DNA of 64,000 bases from Paenibacillus sp. OV219 (GCF_900110075.1 NZ_FOCJ01000001.1:1054001-1118000); one strand, 5' to 3'. Shown: positions 42,303 through 51,308, numbered from the stretch's first letter. Numbers and translations: made by a program. The notes: generated from the sequence alone by a model not told the origin.

Positions 42303-44069
42303 ATGGAAGAGAAAGAACCTAAAGAAACGAAAGGAAATTGGAAGCAGCTGCTGAGGTTGATTGCGAGGACGAAGCCCTCGAAAGCATTAATTATATTTGC
42401 AATTATTATGAGCTTGGGAGGAACGGCTGTCTCGCTGATCATTCCGCTGTTTACGAAAAATCTCATTGACGGATTTTCGATAAGCAATCTGAGCTGGCAG
42501 CAGATCGCCGGCTTCGGCGGGATCTTTATCCTTCAGGCGGTTGTCAGCGGCTTCTCCGGTTACATGCTTAACGTAGCGGGCCAACGCATCGTCGCGAATT
42601 TGCGGGATCGGCTGTGGAAGAAGCTGCTTGTGCTTCCGATCCCATATTACGATAGCAATCGGACAGGCGAAACGATCAGCCGCATGACGAACGATACCGG
42701 CATTGTGAAGCAGCTAATCGCTGAAAATTTAACGAATTTCTTGTCCGGCATTATTAGCGTCATCGGATCTGTCATCGTCTTGTTCTACATGGATTGGCAG
42801 ATGACCTCGGTCATGCTCGGCGTCATTCCGATTGCGGCACTGTTCATGGCTCCGCTCGGCAGGCAGATGTATCTTATCTCCAAAGGGCTGCAGAAGGAGA
42901 CGGCTTCGTTCACAACGACGCTTACACAGGTGCTCTCGGAAGTGCGGCTTGTGAAATCAATGAATGCAGAGCGCAGAGAATATGCAACAGGCAGCAAATG
43001 GATTAAGAGCTTGTATCAATTCGGGGTCAAGGAAGCGAAAGTGCAGGCGTTAATTGCGCCGCTCATGTATTTCGTTATGATGATGCTGCTCGTCGTCATT
43101 ATCGGCTACGGCGGGATGCGCGTCGCTTCAGGCGCACTTAGCGCAGGCGAGCTCGTCGCGTTCATTCTATATTTGATTCAGATCGTGATGCCAATGACGC
43201 AAATTACGACGTTCTTCACGCAGTTCAAGAAGACGGTCGGCGCAACGGAAAGGATTAGCTTCATACTCGATTCGCCAGAGGAGGATCACGAGCAAGGGAA
43301 GTCGGTTAGCGAGACGGCACAGCCAATCACGTTGAACAGTCTCGGCTTCGCTTACGGCAGCGGTGAGCCGGTGCTCACGAACCTTGATTTCCGCGTTGAA
43401 CCCGGCACGGTGACAGCGATTGTTGGACCGAGCGGAGGCGGCAAAACAACGCTGTTCTCTCTGCTGGAACGTTACTACGAGCCTACAAGCGGCAGCATCA
43501 AATATGGGGGCGAAACGATTGATAGCTTTAATCTGCGGGAATGGCGGAGCCAGTTCGGGTACGTGTCGCAGGAGAGCCCGCTAATTGCAGGCACGATCAA
43601 GGCGAATATTAGTTATGGCATCGAACATGACGTTAGCGATGAAGCTCTTATGAAGGCGGCCGAGATGGCTTACGCGCATACATTCATCAGCGAGCTGCCG
43701 GAAGGTTATGATACGGAGGTTGGTGAGCGAGGAATCAAGCTATCAGGCGGACAGCGGCAGCGGATCGCAATTGCAAGAGCGCTGCTGCGTGATCCGAAGA
43801 TACTCATGCTCGACGAAGCGACATCAGCACTGGACAGCAAGTCCGAGGTCGTTGTGCAGGAAGCGCTGAAGAATCTGATGGCTGGCCGTACGACGCTCGT
43901 AATCGCACACCGGCTGTCAACGGTCGTCGACGCGGACCAAATTATTTTTGTTGAGAAGGGCAAGCTTACGGGAAGCGGCACTCATGAGGAGCTACTGGCT
44001 ACGCACCCACTTTACCGAGAGTTCGCAACTAGGCAATTGCGCTTGCAAAGTGTAGAAATCGTAGAATAA
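42303..44069 (+). CDS. bmrA: BmrA-type multidrug ABC exporter
   Basis: 588 aa; ATG 42303. Closely resembles B. subtilis BmrA along its whole length (IPLFTKNLIDGFSISNLS, FILYLIQIVMPMTQITTFFTQ). Six membrane helices, then Walker A GPSGGGKTT, Q-loop YVSQES, signature LSGGQRQRIAIARALL, Walker B ILMLDEA and H-loop VIAHR, all canonical. It works as a homodimer that exports drugs and amphiphiles. Good start with AAGGGGAAGGACAGG upstream. Confidence 0.93.
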   Translation: MEEKEPKETKGNWKQLLRLIARTKPSKALIIFAIIMSLGGTAVSLIIPLFTKNLIDGFSISNLSWQQIAGFGGIFILQAVVSGFSGYMLNVAGQRIVANLRDRLWKKLLVLPIPYYDSNRTGETISRMTNDTGIVKQLIAENLTNFLSGIISVIGSVIVLFYMDWQMTSVMLGVIPIAALFMAPLGRQMYLISKGLQKETASFTTTLTQVLSEVRLVKSMNAERREYATGSKWIKSLYQFGVKEAKVQALIAPLMYFVMMMLLVVIIGYGGMRVASGALSAGELVAFILYLIQIVMPMTQITTFFTQFKKTVGATERISFILDSPEEDHEQGKSVSETAQPITLNSLGFAYGSGEPVLTNLDFRVEPGTVTAIVGPSGGGKTTLFSLLERYYEPTSGSIKYGGETIDSFNLREWRSQFGYVSQESPLIAGTIKANISYGIEHDVSDEALMKAAEMAYAHTFISELPEGYDTEVGERGIKLSGGQRQRIAIARALLRDPKILMLDEATSALDSKSEVVVQEALKNLMAGRTTLVIAHRLSTVVDADQIIFVEKGKLTGSGTHEELLATHPLYREFATRQLRLQSVEIVE

Positions 44070-44154
44070 GCGTAGTCACATTGGACATGCACCGTGTATA
44101 GTGGTAGCTGCAAACCAAATTATAACGGTATTAGACTTTAGGAGGAAAAAGCTC

Positions 44155-44958
44155 TTGCAAACGAAATTTTTGAAACCTCTATGGGGAATGGAAGGCAGTT
44201 ACCGCGAGATGTTTACCCGCATTCAAGCAGCAGGCTTTGACGGGGTTGAAACACCGATGCCGGATGTGGCAGAAGAATCGGAGTTTAAAGAGCTTCTTCA
44301 AGAGTTCGGTCTTGATTTCGTACCACAGATCTTCACAGGCGGCACTGATCATGCAGCAAGCTTCCAAGAGCAAGTGGAACGCGCTGTATCGTTCAAACCG
44401 TTGTTTGTGAACTCGCATAGTGCACGCGACTCGATGACATTCGATGAGCAAATTGATTTCTTCACAAAAGCACTTGCGGTTGAGCGTTCGACAGGCCTTA
44501 TGGTTGGTCATGAAACACACCGCCAGCGCGCAATGTTTACGCCTTGGACGACAGCACGTTTGCTCGAAGCGTTGCCTGAACTGAAGTTGACGGCAGATTT
44601 AAGCCACTGGACATGCGTATGTGAATCGCATTTGGAAGACAACCAAGCGGATATCGCGCTTGCAGTTTCCCGCACGCTGCACATCCACGCTCGTGTTGGC
44701 TATGCTGAAGGTCCGCAAGTACCAGACCCATCCGCACCTGAATATGCAACTGAGGTTGCATTGTTCGAGGGCTGGTGGAAGCAGATGATTCAAGCACGTG
44801 CCGCACAAGGCCAGCAATTCGCTTACGTTGCGCCAGAATTTGGCCCTCCAGGCTACCTGCACACACTACCGCACACGAATGTGCCGGTTGCAGACCTGTG
44901 GGAAGTGAACGACTGGATCTACAGACGTTTCCGTGAAAATGTGAAGCAGTGGGTTTAA
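44155..44958 (+). CDS. Sugar phosphate isomerase/epimerase-like TIM-barrel protein
   Basis: 267 aa from TTG 44155, 9 bases after AGGAGG (44140-44145). AP-endonuclease-2/xylose-isomerase-like barrel: FDGVETPMPD, the metal-ligand-like HETHRQR, LTADLSHW and IHARVGYAEGPQ, which would hold a divalent metal through Glu/Asp/His. Fold certain, reaction not known. Codon use is richer in CTT/GCA than its neighbours. Single-gene unit with the 45021 terminator; the orphan Fur box lies just after its stop. Confidence 0.85.
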   Translation: MQTKFLKPLWGMEGSYREMFTRIQAAGFDGVETPMPDVAEESEFKELLQEFGLDFVPQIFTGGTDHAASFQEQVERAVSFKPLFVNSHSARDSMTFDEQIDFFTKALAVERSTGLMVGHETHRQRAMFTPWTTARLLEALPELKLTADLSHWTCVCESHLEDNQADIALAVSRTLHIHARVGYAEGPQVPDPSAPEYATEVALFEGWWKQMIQARAAQGQQFAYVAPEFGPPGYLHTLPHTNVPVADLWEVNDWIYRRFRENVKQWV

Positions 44959-44973
44959 TAATTCCATTCTCAA

Positions 44974-44988
44974 TGATAATTATTATCA
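44974..44988. promoter_or_regulatory. Orphan Fur box (7-1-7)
   Basis: TGATAAT-T-ATTATCA, a perfect match to the B. subtilis Fur consensus TGATAATNATTATCA. No iron gene is next to it. A TATACT (44997-45002) and a hairpin terminator (45021-45058) follow within 70 bases; no convincing -35 was found. Confidence 0.65.
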
Positions 44989-45020
44989 CTGTTGGCTATA
45001 CTACGGTATAGAGGGACAGG

Positions 45021-45058
45021 ATGAGCCGCCTCTGACAAGGCGGCTCATTGTTTTTTTA
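45021..45058 (+). terminator. Intrinsic terminator
   Basis: ATGAGCCGCC (45021-45030) pairs with GGCGGCTCAT (45039-45048), followed by seven T's at about 45051-45057. It ends the isomerase transcript and possibly a Fur-controlled short RNA. Confidence 0.85.
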
Positions 45059-45118
45059 CACCAAATAGAATTTGAACTTTTGCCATAGGGACGGCGACAG
45101 CCGTTTACACTTGACGGC

Positions 45119-45274
45119 TTAAATTTTTGACTCGAATGTTTTGCAGTCTGTCTCTTCCGAGTTTTTCGCGTTCTGTCCGCGGTTGTTGACTACATAGATG
45201 GACGAAGCATTGCAGTTATTGCCTGCAGCCCAATACTTGCAGGAGTTCACTTCACATAGTACGTCTTTAGCCAT
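45119..45274 (-). CDS. DUF1540 small Cys-rich protein, 51 aa
   Basis: Minus strand; ATG at 45274 with TGGAGGTGAT (45281-45290) 6 bases upstream fixes the start. Sequence MAKDVLCEVNSCKYWAAGNNC..., then SEETDCKTFESKI. Four Cys in a C-x4-C-x8-C..C pattern match DUF1540, a small zinc-binding-like domain common in Firmicutes, function unknown. Divergent from the CLC gene. Confidence 0.88.
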   Translation of the reverse strand: MAKDVLCEVNSCKYWAAGNNCNASSIYVVNNRGQNAKNSEETDCKTFESKI

Positions 45275-45420
45275 AAGTAGATCACCTCCATTCTTAATTA
45301 GGATGGGCGTATTGGCATGCCTTTTATACCCCATACGAGAAGTTTATTGCCGATGTCATATTGAAACAGCTATGATGGGAATAACTTTTTCGGGTAGAAA
45401 GGTAAGAGGGCGGCAAGCAA

Positions 45421-46704
45421 ATGCGTACGATTATAAATTGGGTCCTATACGGATTAATTGTTGGGGTATTTTCTGGCTTAGCGTCCGCGCTGTTCTTAGC
45501 TGGGCTTGATGCTGTGACGAATGTGCGCGAGGCGCATGCATGGCTGCTGTTTCTGCTTCCGCTTGCAGGAGCGATGGTCAGTTATGGGTATATGAGGTGG
45601 GGCGGAGCAGCTTCGCGCGGTAACAATCTCATTGTGGAACAGATTCGTTCTTTGCAAGTGGATCGGGTAGAACGTGTTCCGCTGCGGATGGCGCCTATGA
45701 TATTGCTGGGCACGTGGGTCACGCATTTGTTCGGCGGATCAGCAGGACGTGAAGGGACGGCTGTTCAGATGGGGGGCAGTCTCGCGGATCTCGCTGCACG
45801 CTTCTTTCGGGCCGATGCAGTGGATCGGCGGATCCTATTATTATGCGGCTTAAGCGGCGGCTTCGGAGCCGTCTTCGGAACTCCGCTCGCTGGCGCTGTG
45901 TTTGCTCTTGAAGTGGTAACGTTGGGGGGGCGAATGGCATACAAGGCGATCGTCGCTGTTGTCATCTCGGCATTCGTGGGAGATTGGCTAACGCGCGCAG
46001 TTGGCATCAAGCATTTATCGTACAGCATGGGCGGCATTCCGTCATTCTCGATGCTGCTGCTCGTGAAAGTGGCTGCAGCTGCGATCTGTTTCGGCCTTAT
46101 GAGCTGGCTGTTCGTGACGGGAGTCAAGCAGTTGAAGGGTGTCCTCAGCCGTATCGTTCCGCGTGTCTATGTAAGGAGCTTCATTGGCGGAGCTGTAGTG
46201 ATCGCGCTCGTCTACATCGCCGGATCGCGAACCTATCTCGGGTTAAGCTTGCCCTTGCTCGTGCAATCGTTTCAAGAGCAGCTCCCTTCTGTTGATTTCG
46301 TCTGGAAGAGCGTAATTACGGTCATTACGCTTGGCTCGGGCTTTCTCGGCGGAGAAGTGACGCCGCTCTTCGTAATTGGCGCCGCACTCGGTAATGCGCT
46401 CGCGCCGGTTCTGCATCTCAGTGTACCGTTCCTCGCTGGACTTGGACTGATTGCCGTATTTGCTGGGGCAGCCAATACGCCGCTTGCTTGCATCGTGCTT
46501 GGCTATGAATTGTTCGGCGGCGCAGGGATCGGCTATATGTTCGTTGTTTGTCTCATCAGCTATATGTTTTCTGGGCACGCAGGTATTTACGAATCGCAGC
46601 TGCTCGGAGTGCCGAAGCCGCGCTTTCTCATTCGAGTGCCTGGCGCGGGGTTATGGCTTGGACGCGCAAACGCGAAAAAGAAGGGAAGAACCGCTCCTCA
46701 TTAG
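45421..46704 (+). CDS. CLC-family antiporter, probable fluoride/proton type (CLC-F)
   Basis: 427 aa; ATG 45421, with GTAAGAGGGCGG upstream. About ten or more membrane helices. The anion-site loop reads RGNNLIVEQ instead of GSGIP, and the proton-gate loop GREGTAVQMG instead of GREGPxVQ; GNNLI and GREGT are the marks of CLC-F fluoride exporters. It would remove fluoride in exchange for protons. No fluoride riboswitch was found upstream. C-terminal tail is basic. The terminator overlaps its stop codon. Confidence 0.85.
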   Translation: MRTIINWVLYGLIVGVFSGLASALFLAGLDAVTNVREAHAWLLFLLPLAGAMVSYGYMRWGGAASRGNNLIVEQIRSLQVDRVERVPLRMAPMILLGTWVTHLFGGSAGREGTAVQMGGSLADLAARFFRADAVDRRILLLCGLSGGFGAVFGTPLAGAVFALEVVTLGGRMAYKAIVAVVISAFVGDWLTRAVGIKHLSYSMGGIPSFSMLLLVKVAAAAICFGLMSWLFVTGVKQLKGVLSRIVPRVYVRSFIGGAVVIALVYIAGSRTYLGLSLPLLVQSFQEQLPSVDFVWKSVITVITLGSGFLGGEVTPLFVIGAALGNALAPVLHLSVPFLAGLGLIAVFAGAANTPLACIVLGYELFGGAGIGYMFVVCLISYMFSGHAGIYESQLLGVPKPRFLIRVPGAGLWLGRANAKKKGRTAPH

Positions 46705-46722
46705 AGCGTTTCTTCCCTTCTT
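46678..46722. terminator. Bidirectional terminator overlapping the CLC stop
   Basis: AAGAAGGGAAGAA.CGCTC pairs with its complement ending at 46722 with one mismatch; it includes the CLC stop region and serves the convergent NlpC gene too. Confidence 0.8.
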
Positions 46723-46733
46723 GTATTCTTGCA

Positions 46734-47204
46734 TTAGACGCGGCGTGCCGTTGTATAGTGCTGGCTCCACCAACCGGACTTGATGCTCGAGACCACAACG
46801 CCCGGCTTGCCATATGTGTGCAGAATTTTGCCATTACCGAGATAGATTGCAACATGGTGAACGGGCTTATAGAAGAAGACCAGATCGCCAGGCTTCAAGT
46901 TGCTGCGGCTTACATATGAACCAACCTTTGATTGGCTCTTAGAGGAACGAGGCAAATTGATGCCGTACTTCTTGTACACATATTTCGTGAACGAAGAGCA
47001 GTCGAATACACGTGTAGTACTTGTCGAAGCGCCAAATTTATAAGGTGTTCCCAAGTATTTTTTACCCGTGCTGGTTATGCCTGCTGCCGTAGAAGATGAG
47101 GTTGCGTGTGCCGGCTTTGCTTGCAGCGCCACAGTGCCGCCCATTAATAATGAAAAACTAAGTGTTACGCTCAAAGCTAGTTTGCTCATGTTTGTCTTTT
47201 TCAT
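46734..47204 (-). CDS. NlpC/P60 peptidoglycan hydrolase (secreted)
   Basis: 156 aa on the minus strand from ATG 47204, with GGGGGAAC upstream; a longer frame to 47255 lacks an RBS. Signal peptide MKKTNMSKLALSVTLSFSLL with cleavage near AHA-T. Mature NlpC/P60 domain: catalytic Cys in FDCSSFTKYVY, His in HHVAIYLGNG and a third residue in ILHTYG. It cleaves D-Glu-meso-Dap type stem-peptide bonds. An extended -10 (TGCTATAGT, 47254-47262 minus) lies 50 bases upstream. The catalytic domain is alone: no LysM or SH3 repeat. Confidence 0.92.
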   Translation of the reverse strand: MKKTNMSKLALSVTLSFSLLMGGTVALQAKPAHATSSSTAAGITSTGKKYLGTPYKFGASTSTTRVFDCSSFTKYVYKKYGINLPRSSKSQSKVGSYVSRSNLKPGDLVFFYKPVHHVAIYLGNGKILHTYGKPGVVVSSIKSGWWSQHYTTARRV

Positions 47205-47438
47205 AATTGTTCCCCCATTAGTTGTTTTCGGTAGGACAAAATGACCTAAAGCCACTATAGCACAAGAAAAAATCCCATCATTTACTTGGTAAGCGGATTC
47301 TTAAGCAATTTCAAGGTATCTGAGCGAAGTATGAGAATTCGATTAGAAAATCTTCATTGAGCGCATATTGACAGGCACGATCGAATACTATCATGGAATG
47401 ATGTGAAAAGTTAGGCGGATAAAGGGGCGGCATGCGTG

Positions 47439-47972
47439 ATGGATTACTTCTATTTCTGCAGCATTGCTGGTATTGTCGGCTTGTCCGGTTATTCCATCGT
47501 TCGTACGCGGCGGCGAAGCGCGAGGCTTAGCTGTATGGCGGGCATGATGATTGCGATGACGATTGCGATGATGGCAAGTGTCACCGTCGGCACGATTATG
47601 GGTATCCTCTATCCGCATGACCTGACTTCGCCAACCGTACTTGCCGTGCTGCTCGGCATCGTTTGCGGTTATATGGCAGGACAGCCGATCAGTGCGATGG
47701 CGGCGCTTGACGGTATGCTTGCAGGCATAATGGGCGGCATGATGGGCGCTATGCTTGGTGTTATGCTTGGCAGCCATCCTGAGATGATGGCCGTGTTCAT
47801 TGACGTTATCTATTTGTTCATTCATGTTGTACTTCAGCAGCTCATTCGCGAGGAGTCGCAAGGTGCAGGGGAAGAAACAACGGCGAAGGTGAAGGAGTCG
47901 GTGCTGTTTCATCCGTATGTATTCGCCTTTGGCATCTTCGTTCTGGCAGCTGTGTTTCTATATCAAATCTAA
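47439..47972 (+). CDS. Met/Gly-rich membrane protein, 177 aa
   Basis: ATG 47439 (AAAGGGGCGG upstream; a GTG at 47436 is also in frame). Four to five membrane helices. Two are extremely Met/Gly/Ala rich: MAGMMIAMTIAMMASV and GMLAGIMGGMMGAMLGVML. N-terminal YFYFC and a cytoplasmic C-terminal portion (EESQGAGEETTAKVKE) before a last helix. No known family. Met-rich helices and the position upstream of a csoR-copA-copZ cluster raise the idea of a copper or other soft-metal role; that is inference only. TTGACA at 47368 may be its -35. Confidence 0.75.
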   Translation: MDYFYFCSIAGIVGLSGYSIVRTRRRSARLSCMAGMMIAMTIAMMASVTVGTIMGILYPHDLTSPTVLAVLLGIVCGYMAGQPISAMAALDGMLAGIMGGMMGAMLGVMLGSHPEMMAVFIDVIYLFIHVVLQQLIREESQGAGEETTAKVKESVLFHPYVFAFGIFVLAAVFLYQI

Positions 47973-48091
47973 ATCTAAGCGGGCTTAGGCGGATGTACCC
48001 GAATTAATGTCTCCCGGTCAAACACCCAATCCATCAGCACCTTCTGTACATAATTTAAAGAGTACTCAATACCCCAGGAGGTGCAATGCTC

Positions 48092-48274
48092 ATGTCTGGT
48101 CATGTAGGTGGAGCTTTTACGAGCGCTGGTGTAATTCTCGTACTTTTCATTCTGCTCGTAATCGTAATTTGTGGCTGCGTTGGCGGAGTAGGCGGAGGTC
48201 ACGGCGGCTATGGTCCTGGTAATATGCCAGGAAACGTCGCTGGTGTCGCAGGCCCAGGTCCTTACAAATACTAA
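48092..48274 (+). CDS. YjcZ-family small membrane protein, 60 aa
   Basis: ATG 48092, 8 bases after AGGAGGTG (48076-48083); an ATG at 48086 is too close. One hydrophobic helix (AGVILVLFILLVIVICGCV) followed by a Gly-rich tail (GGVGGGHGGYG). Matches the YjcZ/sporulation-small-protein pattern common in spore formers, except for the two Cys after the helix. Function unknown; probably a coat- or membrane-associated spore peptide. Confidence 0.75.
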   Translation: MSGHVGGAFTSAGVILVLFILLVIVICGCVGGVGGGHGGYGPGNMPGNVAGVAGPGPYKY

Positions 48275-48290
48275 TATAACAACGCGAGGA

Positions 48291-48335
48291 GGTGTCTCGC
48301 AGGCCACATGTTGGCTTGCGGGATGCCTTTTCTTT
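48291..48335 (+). terminator. Candidate intrinsic terminator
   Basis: GGTGTCTCGCAGGCC pairs, with wobble, with GGCTTGCGGGATGCC around an ACATGTT loop; the tail is TTTTCTTTT. Confidence 0.6.
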
Positions 48336-48345
48336 TGCTCAGTTG

Positions 48346-48364
48346 TATACCCCTGGGTGGTATG
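48346..48364 (+). promoter_or_regulatory. CsoR-type operator in front of csoR
   Basis: ATACCCC-TGG-GTGGTAT, a 7-3-7 palindrome with one mismatch, about 32 bases before the csoR start; implies copper-controlled autoregulation. Confidence 0.7.
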
Positions 48365-48395
48365 ATATAGTTCGAAGCAGAAGGAGGTGTGCGGT

Positions 48396-48731
48396 ATGCA
48401 AAATAGGGAGGAAGCAGCTTGTGATAGCCATCAGCACTCGCGTGCGGATGGACACCGGAAGAGCGCGCATTCGGACGAGGTCAAGAATAAGCTTATTACG
48501 CGGCTTAATCGGATCGAAGGCCAGATACGCGGGGTGAAAGGGCTGATTGAGAAGGATACTTACTGCGATGATGTCCTTAATCAGATCGCCGCGGCGCAAT
48601 CTGCGCTGAACAGCGTAGGGAAGCTGCTGCTGGAGCATCATATGAACAGCTGTGTGATTGATCGTATTCAGCAAGGGGATAACGATGTCGTGAAAGAGCT
48701 GCTGATTACGATGAACAAGCTGATGAAGTAA
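48396..48731 (+). CDS. csoR: Copper-sensing transcriptional repressor CsoR
   Basis: 111 aa from ATG 48396, 7 bases after AAGGAGGTG. All-helical CsoR/RcnR (DUF156) fold: KNKLITRLNRIEGQIRGVKGLIEKDTYCDDVLNQIAAAQSALN, then HHMNSC. The Cys-His-Cys copper ligands (C in TYCDD, H and C in HHMNSC) are all present. With Cu(I) it leaves its operators and lets copA be read. A His-rich N-terminal extension (DSHQHSRADGH) of about 25 residues is notable. Confidence 0.95.
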   Translation: MQNREEAACDSHQHSRADGHRKSAHSDEVKNKLITRLNRIEGQIRGVKGLIEKDTYCDDVLNQIAAAQSALNSVGKLLLEHHMNSCVIDRIQQGDNDVVKELLITMNKLMK

Positions 48732-48792
48732 AATCCTGCGAGCATGGCATGTAGATGCACATGTTTGTAGGATCATTTTTTCGCCTATTGAA

Positions 48793-48809
48793 ATACCCCC
48801 ATGGGGTAT
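48793..48809 (+). promoter_or_regulatory. CsoR-type operator 1 of copA
   Basis: ATACCCC-CAT-GGGGTAT, a perfect 7-3-7 palindrome in the copA leader region. Confidence 0.8.
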
Positions 48810-48828
48810 GTTAAGGTAGATGTAAGAT

Positions 48829-48845
48829 ATACCCCTGAGAGGTAT
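48829..48845 (+). promoter_or_regulatory. CsoR-type operator 2 of copA
   Basis: ATACCCC-TGA-GAGGTAT, one mismatch, centred 36 bp after operator 1 and close to the start codon. Confidence 0.65.
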
Positions 48846-48870
48846 ACGAACGGTGAAGGGGATTGAGAGC

Positions 48871-51087
48871 ATGGCGACGACGCAGAAGACGACGCTTCAA
48901 ATTAGCGGCATGACCTGTGCTTCATGTGCAGCGCGAATCGAACGAGGGCTGTCGCGCATGGATGGTATTACGAGCGCTTCGGTTAATCTGACAATGGAAA
49001 CGGCAAGCGTAGAATATAATCAGGCAGTTATTGAGGTTGCTGCTGTCATTACGAAGGTGGAGGGTCTTGGATTCCACGCAGAGGTGAAGTGGGAATCGAA
49101 GTCACCGGCAGAGATGCGCCAAGCGGACATCCGCAGGCTGCGCAATCGGCTTTTCATCTCTGCGCTTTTATCGCTGCCGCTGCTGCTAGCGATGGCAGGG
49201 CATTTGCCCTTTACCGCATCCATTGCGCTTCCCACGTGGCTGATGAATCCGTGGTTCCAGCTCGTACTGGCAACACCAATACAATTCTATATCGGTGGAC
49301 CGTTCTACATAGGAGCCTATAAAGCTGTTCGGGGCCGAAGTGCGAATATGGACGTTCTTGTCGCGATGGGCACATCAGCCGCATACTTCTATAGCCTCTA
49401 TGAAACGGTAGCATCCATCGGCGGCGGCATGCATAGGTTGGAACTGTACTATGAAACAAGTGCGCTGCTTATTACCTTCCTGCTGCTCGGCAAGCTGCTC
49501 GAGGCGCTGGCGAAGGGCCGATCCTCGCGAGCAATCAGCGCGTTGATCGGTCTGCAAGCGAAGACGGCAACCGTCGTTCGGGCAGGCGAAGAGCTTGTTG
49601 TTCCCGTGGAGTCAGTCGTGCAAGGTGACCTTGTCGTTGTAAAGCCCGGTGAGCGGATTGCCGTGGACGGCGTCGTTATGGATGGCAGCTCTTCCGTAGA
49701 TGAAGCGATGTTGACCGGCGAGAGTATACCGGTACAGAAGGTCGAGGGCGATTCGGTCATTGGTGCAACAGTGAATGGCACCGGCATTATGCGCATCCGT
49801 GCCACGAAAGTCGGCAAAGATACGTTACTCGCGCAAATCATTCGAATCGTTGTGGAGGCGCAAGGGTCCAAAGCGCCGATCCAGCGTATAGCAGATGTGA
49901 TCTCTAGCGTGTTTGTTCCGATTGTTATCGGCCTCGCGCTTATTACGTTCCTCATCTGGCTGTTCTTCATCGAGCCTGGCGAGCTCGGCACAGCGCTTCG
50001 CGTGGCCATCGCTGTGCTCGTCATCGCTTGCCCGTGCGCGCTTGGACTGGCGACGCCGACCTCGATCATGGCAGGCTCCGGTCGAGCGGCTGAGCTTGGC
50101 ATTTTGTTCAAGGGCGGCGAGCATCTCGAGCGTGCCCATCGGATCGATGCGGTACTGCTCGACAAGACGGGGACGGTGACGGAGGGAAAGCCTTCGCTCA
50201 CCAGTTACATGGTGGAGTCGGCATTTGAAGAGCGCCAGCTGCTCAGCTGGATTCGAACAGCGGAGAGCAGCTCGGAGCATCCCCTCGCCAGCGCGATTGT
50301 GAGCGGCCTCGCAGAGCAAGGAATCGCGCTGGCGGTTGGCAGCGCTGAGCAGTTTCGAGCGGTACCCGGCTACGGAATCGAAGCGCTCGTCGATGGGCGT
50401 ATGATCGTCATCGGCACAAGGCGATATCTTGCGTTGCATCAAGTGGAGGTACCGGCATCGGCGCTCGCTCAGATCGAGCAGCTTGAAGAGATCGGCCAGA
50501 CTGTCGTGCTCGCCGCAGTTGACGGCATCTATGCGGCAAGCTTGGCTGTCGCCGATACGGTGAAGCCGACTTCGCGAGCAGCGGTTGCGGCTTTAAAGCA
50601 GCTGGGGCTGAAGGTCATGCTTATCACAGGCGACAATGCGGCAACCGCTCATGCGATCGCGAAGCAAGCAGGGATTGATCAGGTCCTTGCCGAAGTGTTA
50701 CCCGAAGGCAAGGCGGAGCAAGTTAAAGCGCTGCAGCAGCAAGGCATGAAAGTCGCAATGGTTGGCGACGGCATTAACGACGCGCCAGCGCTCGCGACTG
50801 CGGACGTCGGCATGGCGATGGGAACAGGCACCGATGTGGCGATGGAGGCAGCAGACATTACGTTGATGCGCGGCGATCTGAGCAGTATTTCTGAAGCCAT
50901 CGCAATCAGCCGTAAGACGATGGTCAATATTAAGCAGAATTTATTCTGGGCGCTTGCCTATAACGCGATTGGTATTCCAATTGCGGCAGCGGGCTTGCTG
51001 GCGCCATGGGTAGCTGGCGCAGCGATGGCGCTAAGCTCCGTATCCGTCGTACTCAGCTCGCTTCGGCTACAGCGTTTCAAACGATAA
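48871..51087 (+). CDS. copA: Copper-exporting P-type ATPase
   Basis: 738 aa from ATG 48871, 8 bases after AAGGGGA; an earlier GTG at 48853 overlaps the RBS. One heavy-metal domain (GMTCASC, C16/C19), eight membrane helices, TGES phosphatase loop, CPC metal site [17 protein letters not shown] phosphorylation Asp, HP in [10 protein letters not shown] and [10 protein letters not shown]. It pumps Cu(I) out using ATP. Most Bacillus CopA proteins have two heavy-metal domains; this one has a single one. Confidence 0.96.
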   Translation: MATTQKTTLQISGMTCASCAARIERGLSRMDGITSASVNLTMETASVEYNQAVIEVAAVITKVEGLGFHAEVKWESKSPAEMRQADIRRLRNRLFISALLSLPLLLAMAGHLPFTASIALPTWLMNPWFQLVLATPIQFYIGGPFYIGAYKAVRGRSANMDVLVAMGTSAAYFYSLYETVASIGGGMHRLELYYETSALLITFLLLGKLLEALAKGRSSRAISALIGLQAKTATVVRAGEELVVPVESVVQGDLVVVKPGERIAVDGVVMDGSSSVDEAMLTGESIPVQKVEGDSVIGATVNGTGIMRIRATKVGKDTLLAQIIRIVVEAQGSKAPIQRIADVISSVFVPIVIGLALITFLIWLFFIEPGELGTALRVAIAVLVIACPCALGLATPTSIMAGSGRAAELGILFKGGEHLERAHRIDAVLLDKTGTVTEGKPSLTSYMVESAFEERQLLSWIRTAESSSEHPLASAIVSGLAEQGIALAVGSAEQFRAVPGYGIEALVDGRMIVIGTRRYLALHQVEVPASALAQIEQLEEIGQTVVLAAVDGIYAASLAVADTVKPTSRAAVAALKQLGLKVMLITGDNAATAHAIAKQAGIDQVLAEVLPEGKAEQVKALQQQGMKVAMVGDGINDAPALATADVGMAMGTGTDVAMEAADITLMRGDLSSISEAIAISRKTMVNIKQNLFWALAYNAIGIPIAAAGLLAPWVAGAAMALSSVSVVLSSLRLQRFKR

Positions 51088-51110
51088 TTTTACAAGAGGA
51101 GTTGTTACTC

Positions 51111-51308
51111 ATGACAAGCACCATTCAAGTAAAGGGCATGTCCTGCCAGCATTGTGTGAACAGTATTGAAGGCGCGTTGAAGAAGAAAGACGTAAAGGCA
51201 AAGGTTGACCTGCCGGCAGGTCGCGTGACGGTTGAGTTCGAAGAGAGCCGGATAACGATGGCGCAAATAAAAGAAACGATTGAAGACCAGGGCTTCGACG
51301 TTGTATAA
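51111..51308 (+). CDS. copZ: Copper chaperone CopZ
   Basis: 65 aa from ATG 51111 with AAGAGGAG upstream. Single heavy-metal-associated fold, Cu(I) site GMSCQHC, two alpha/beta repeats ending IKETIEDQGFDVV. It shuttles Cu(I) to CopA and CsoR in the cytoplasm. It follows copA by 23 bases. Confidence 0.95.
   Translation: MTSTIQVKGMSCQHCVNSIEGALKKKDVKAKVDLPAGRVTVEFEESRITMAQIKETIEDQGFDVV

Noticed and set aside
45275..45420. Fluoride (crcB) riboswitch before the CLC gene
   Set aside because: No GATGG..TTC pattern with the expected pseudoknot partners or terminator could be found by eye.
47205..47435. ydaO/yuaA (c-di-AMP) riboswitch before the NlpC gene
   Set aside because: The leader on the minus strand is only about 50 nt from the -10 to the ATG, too short, and the conserved core is absent.
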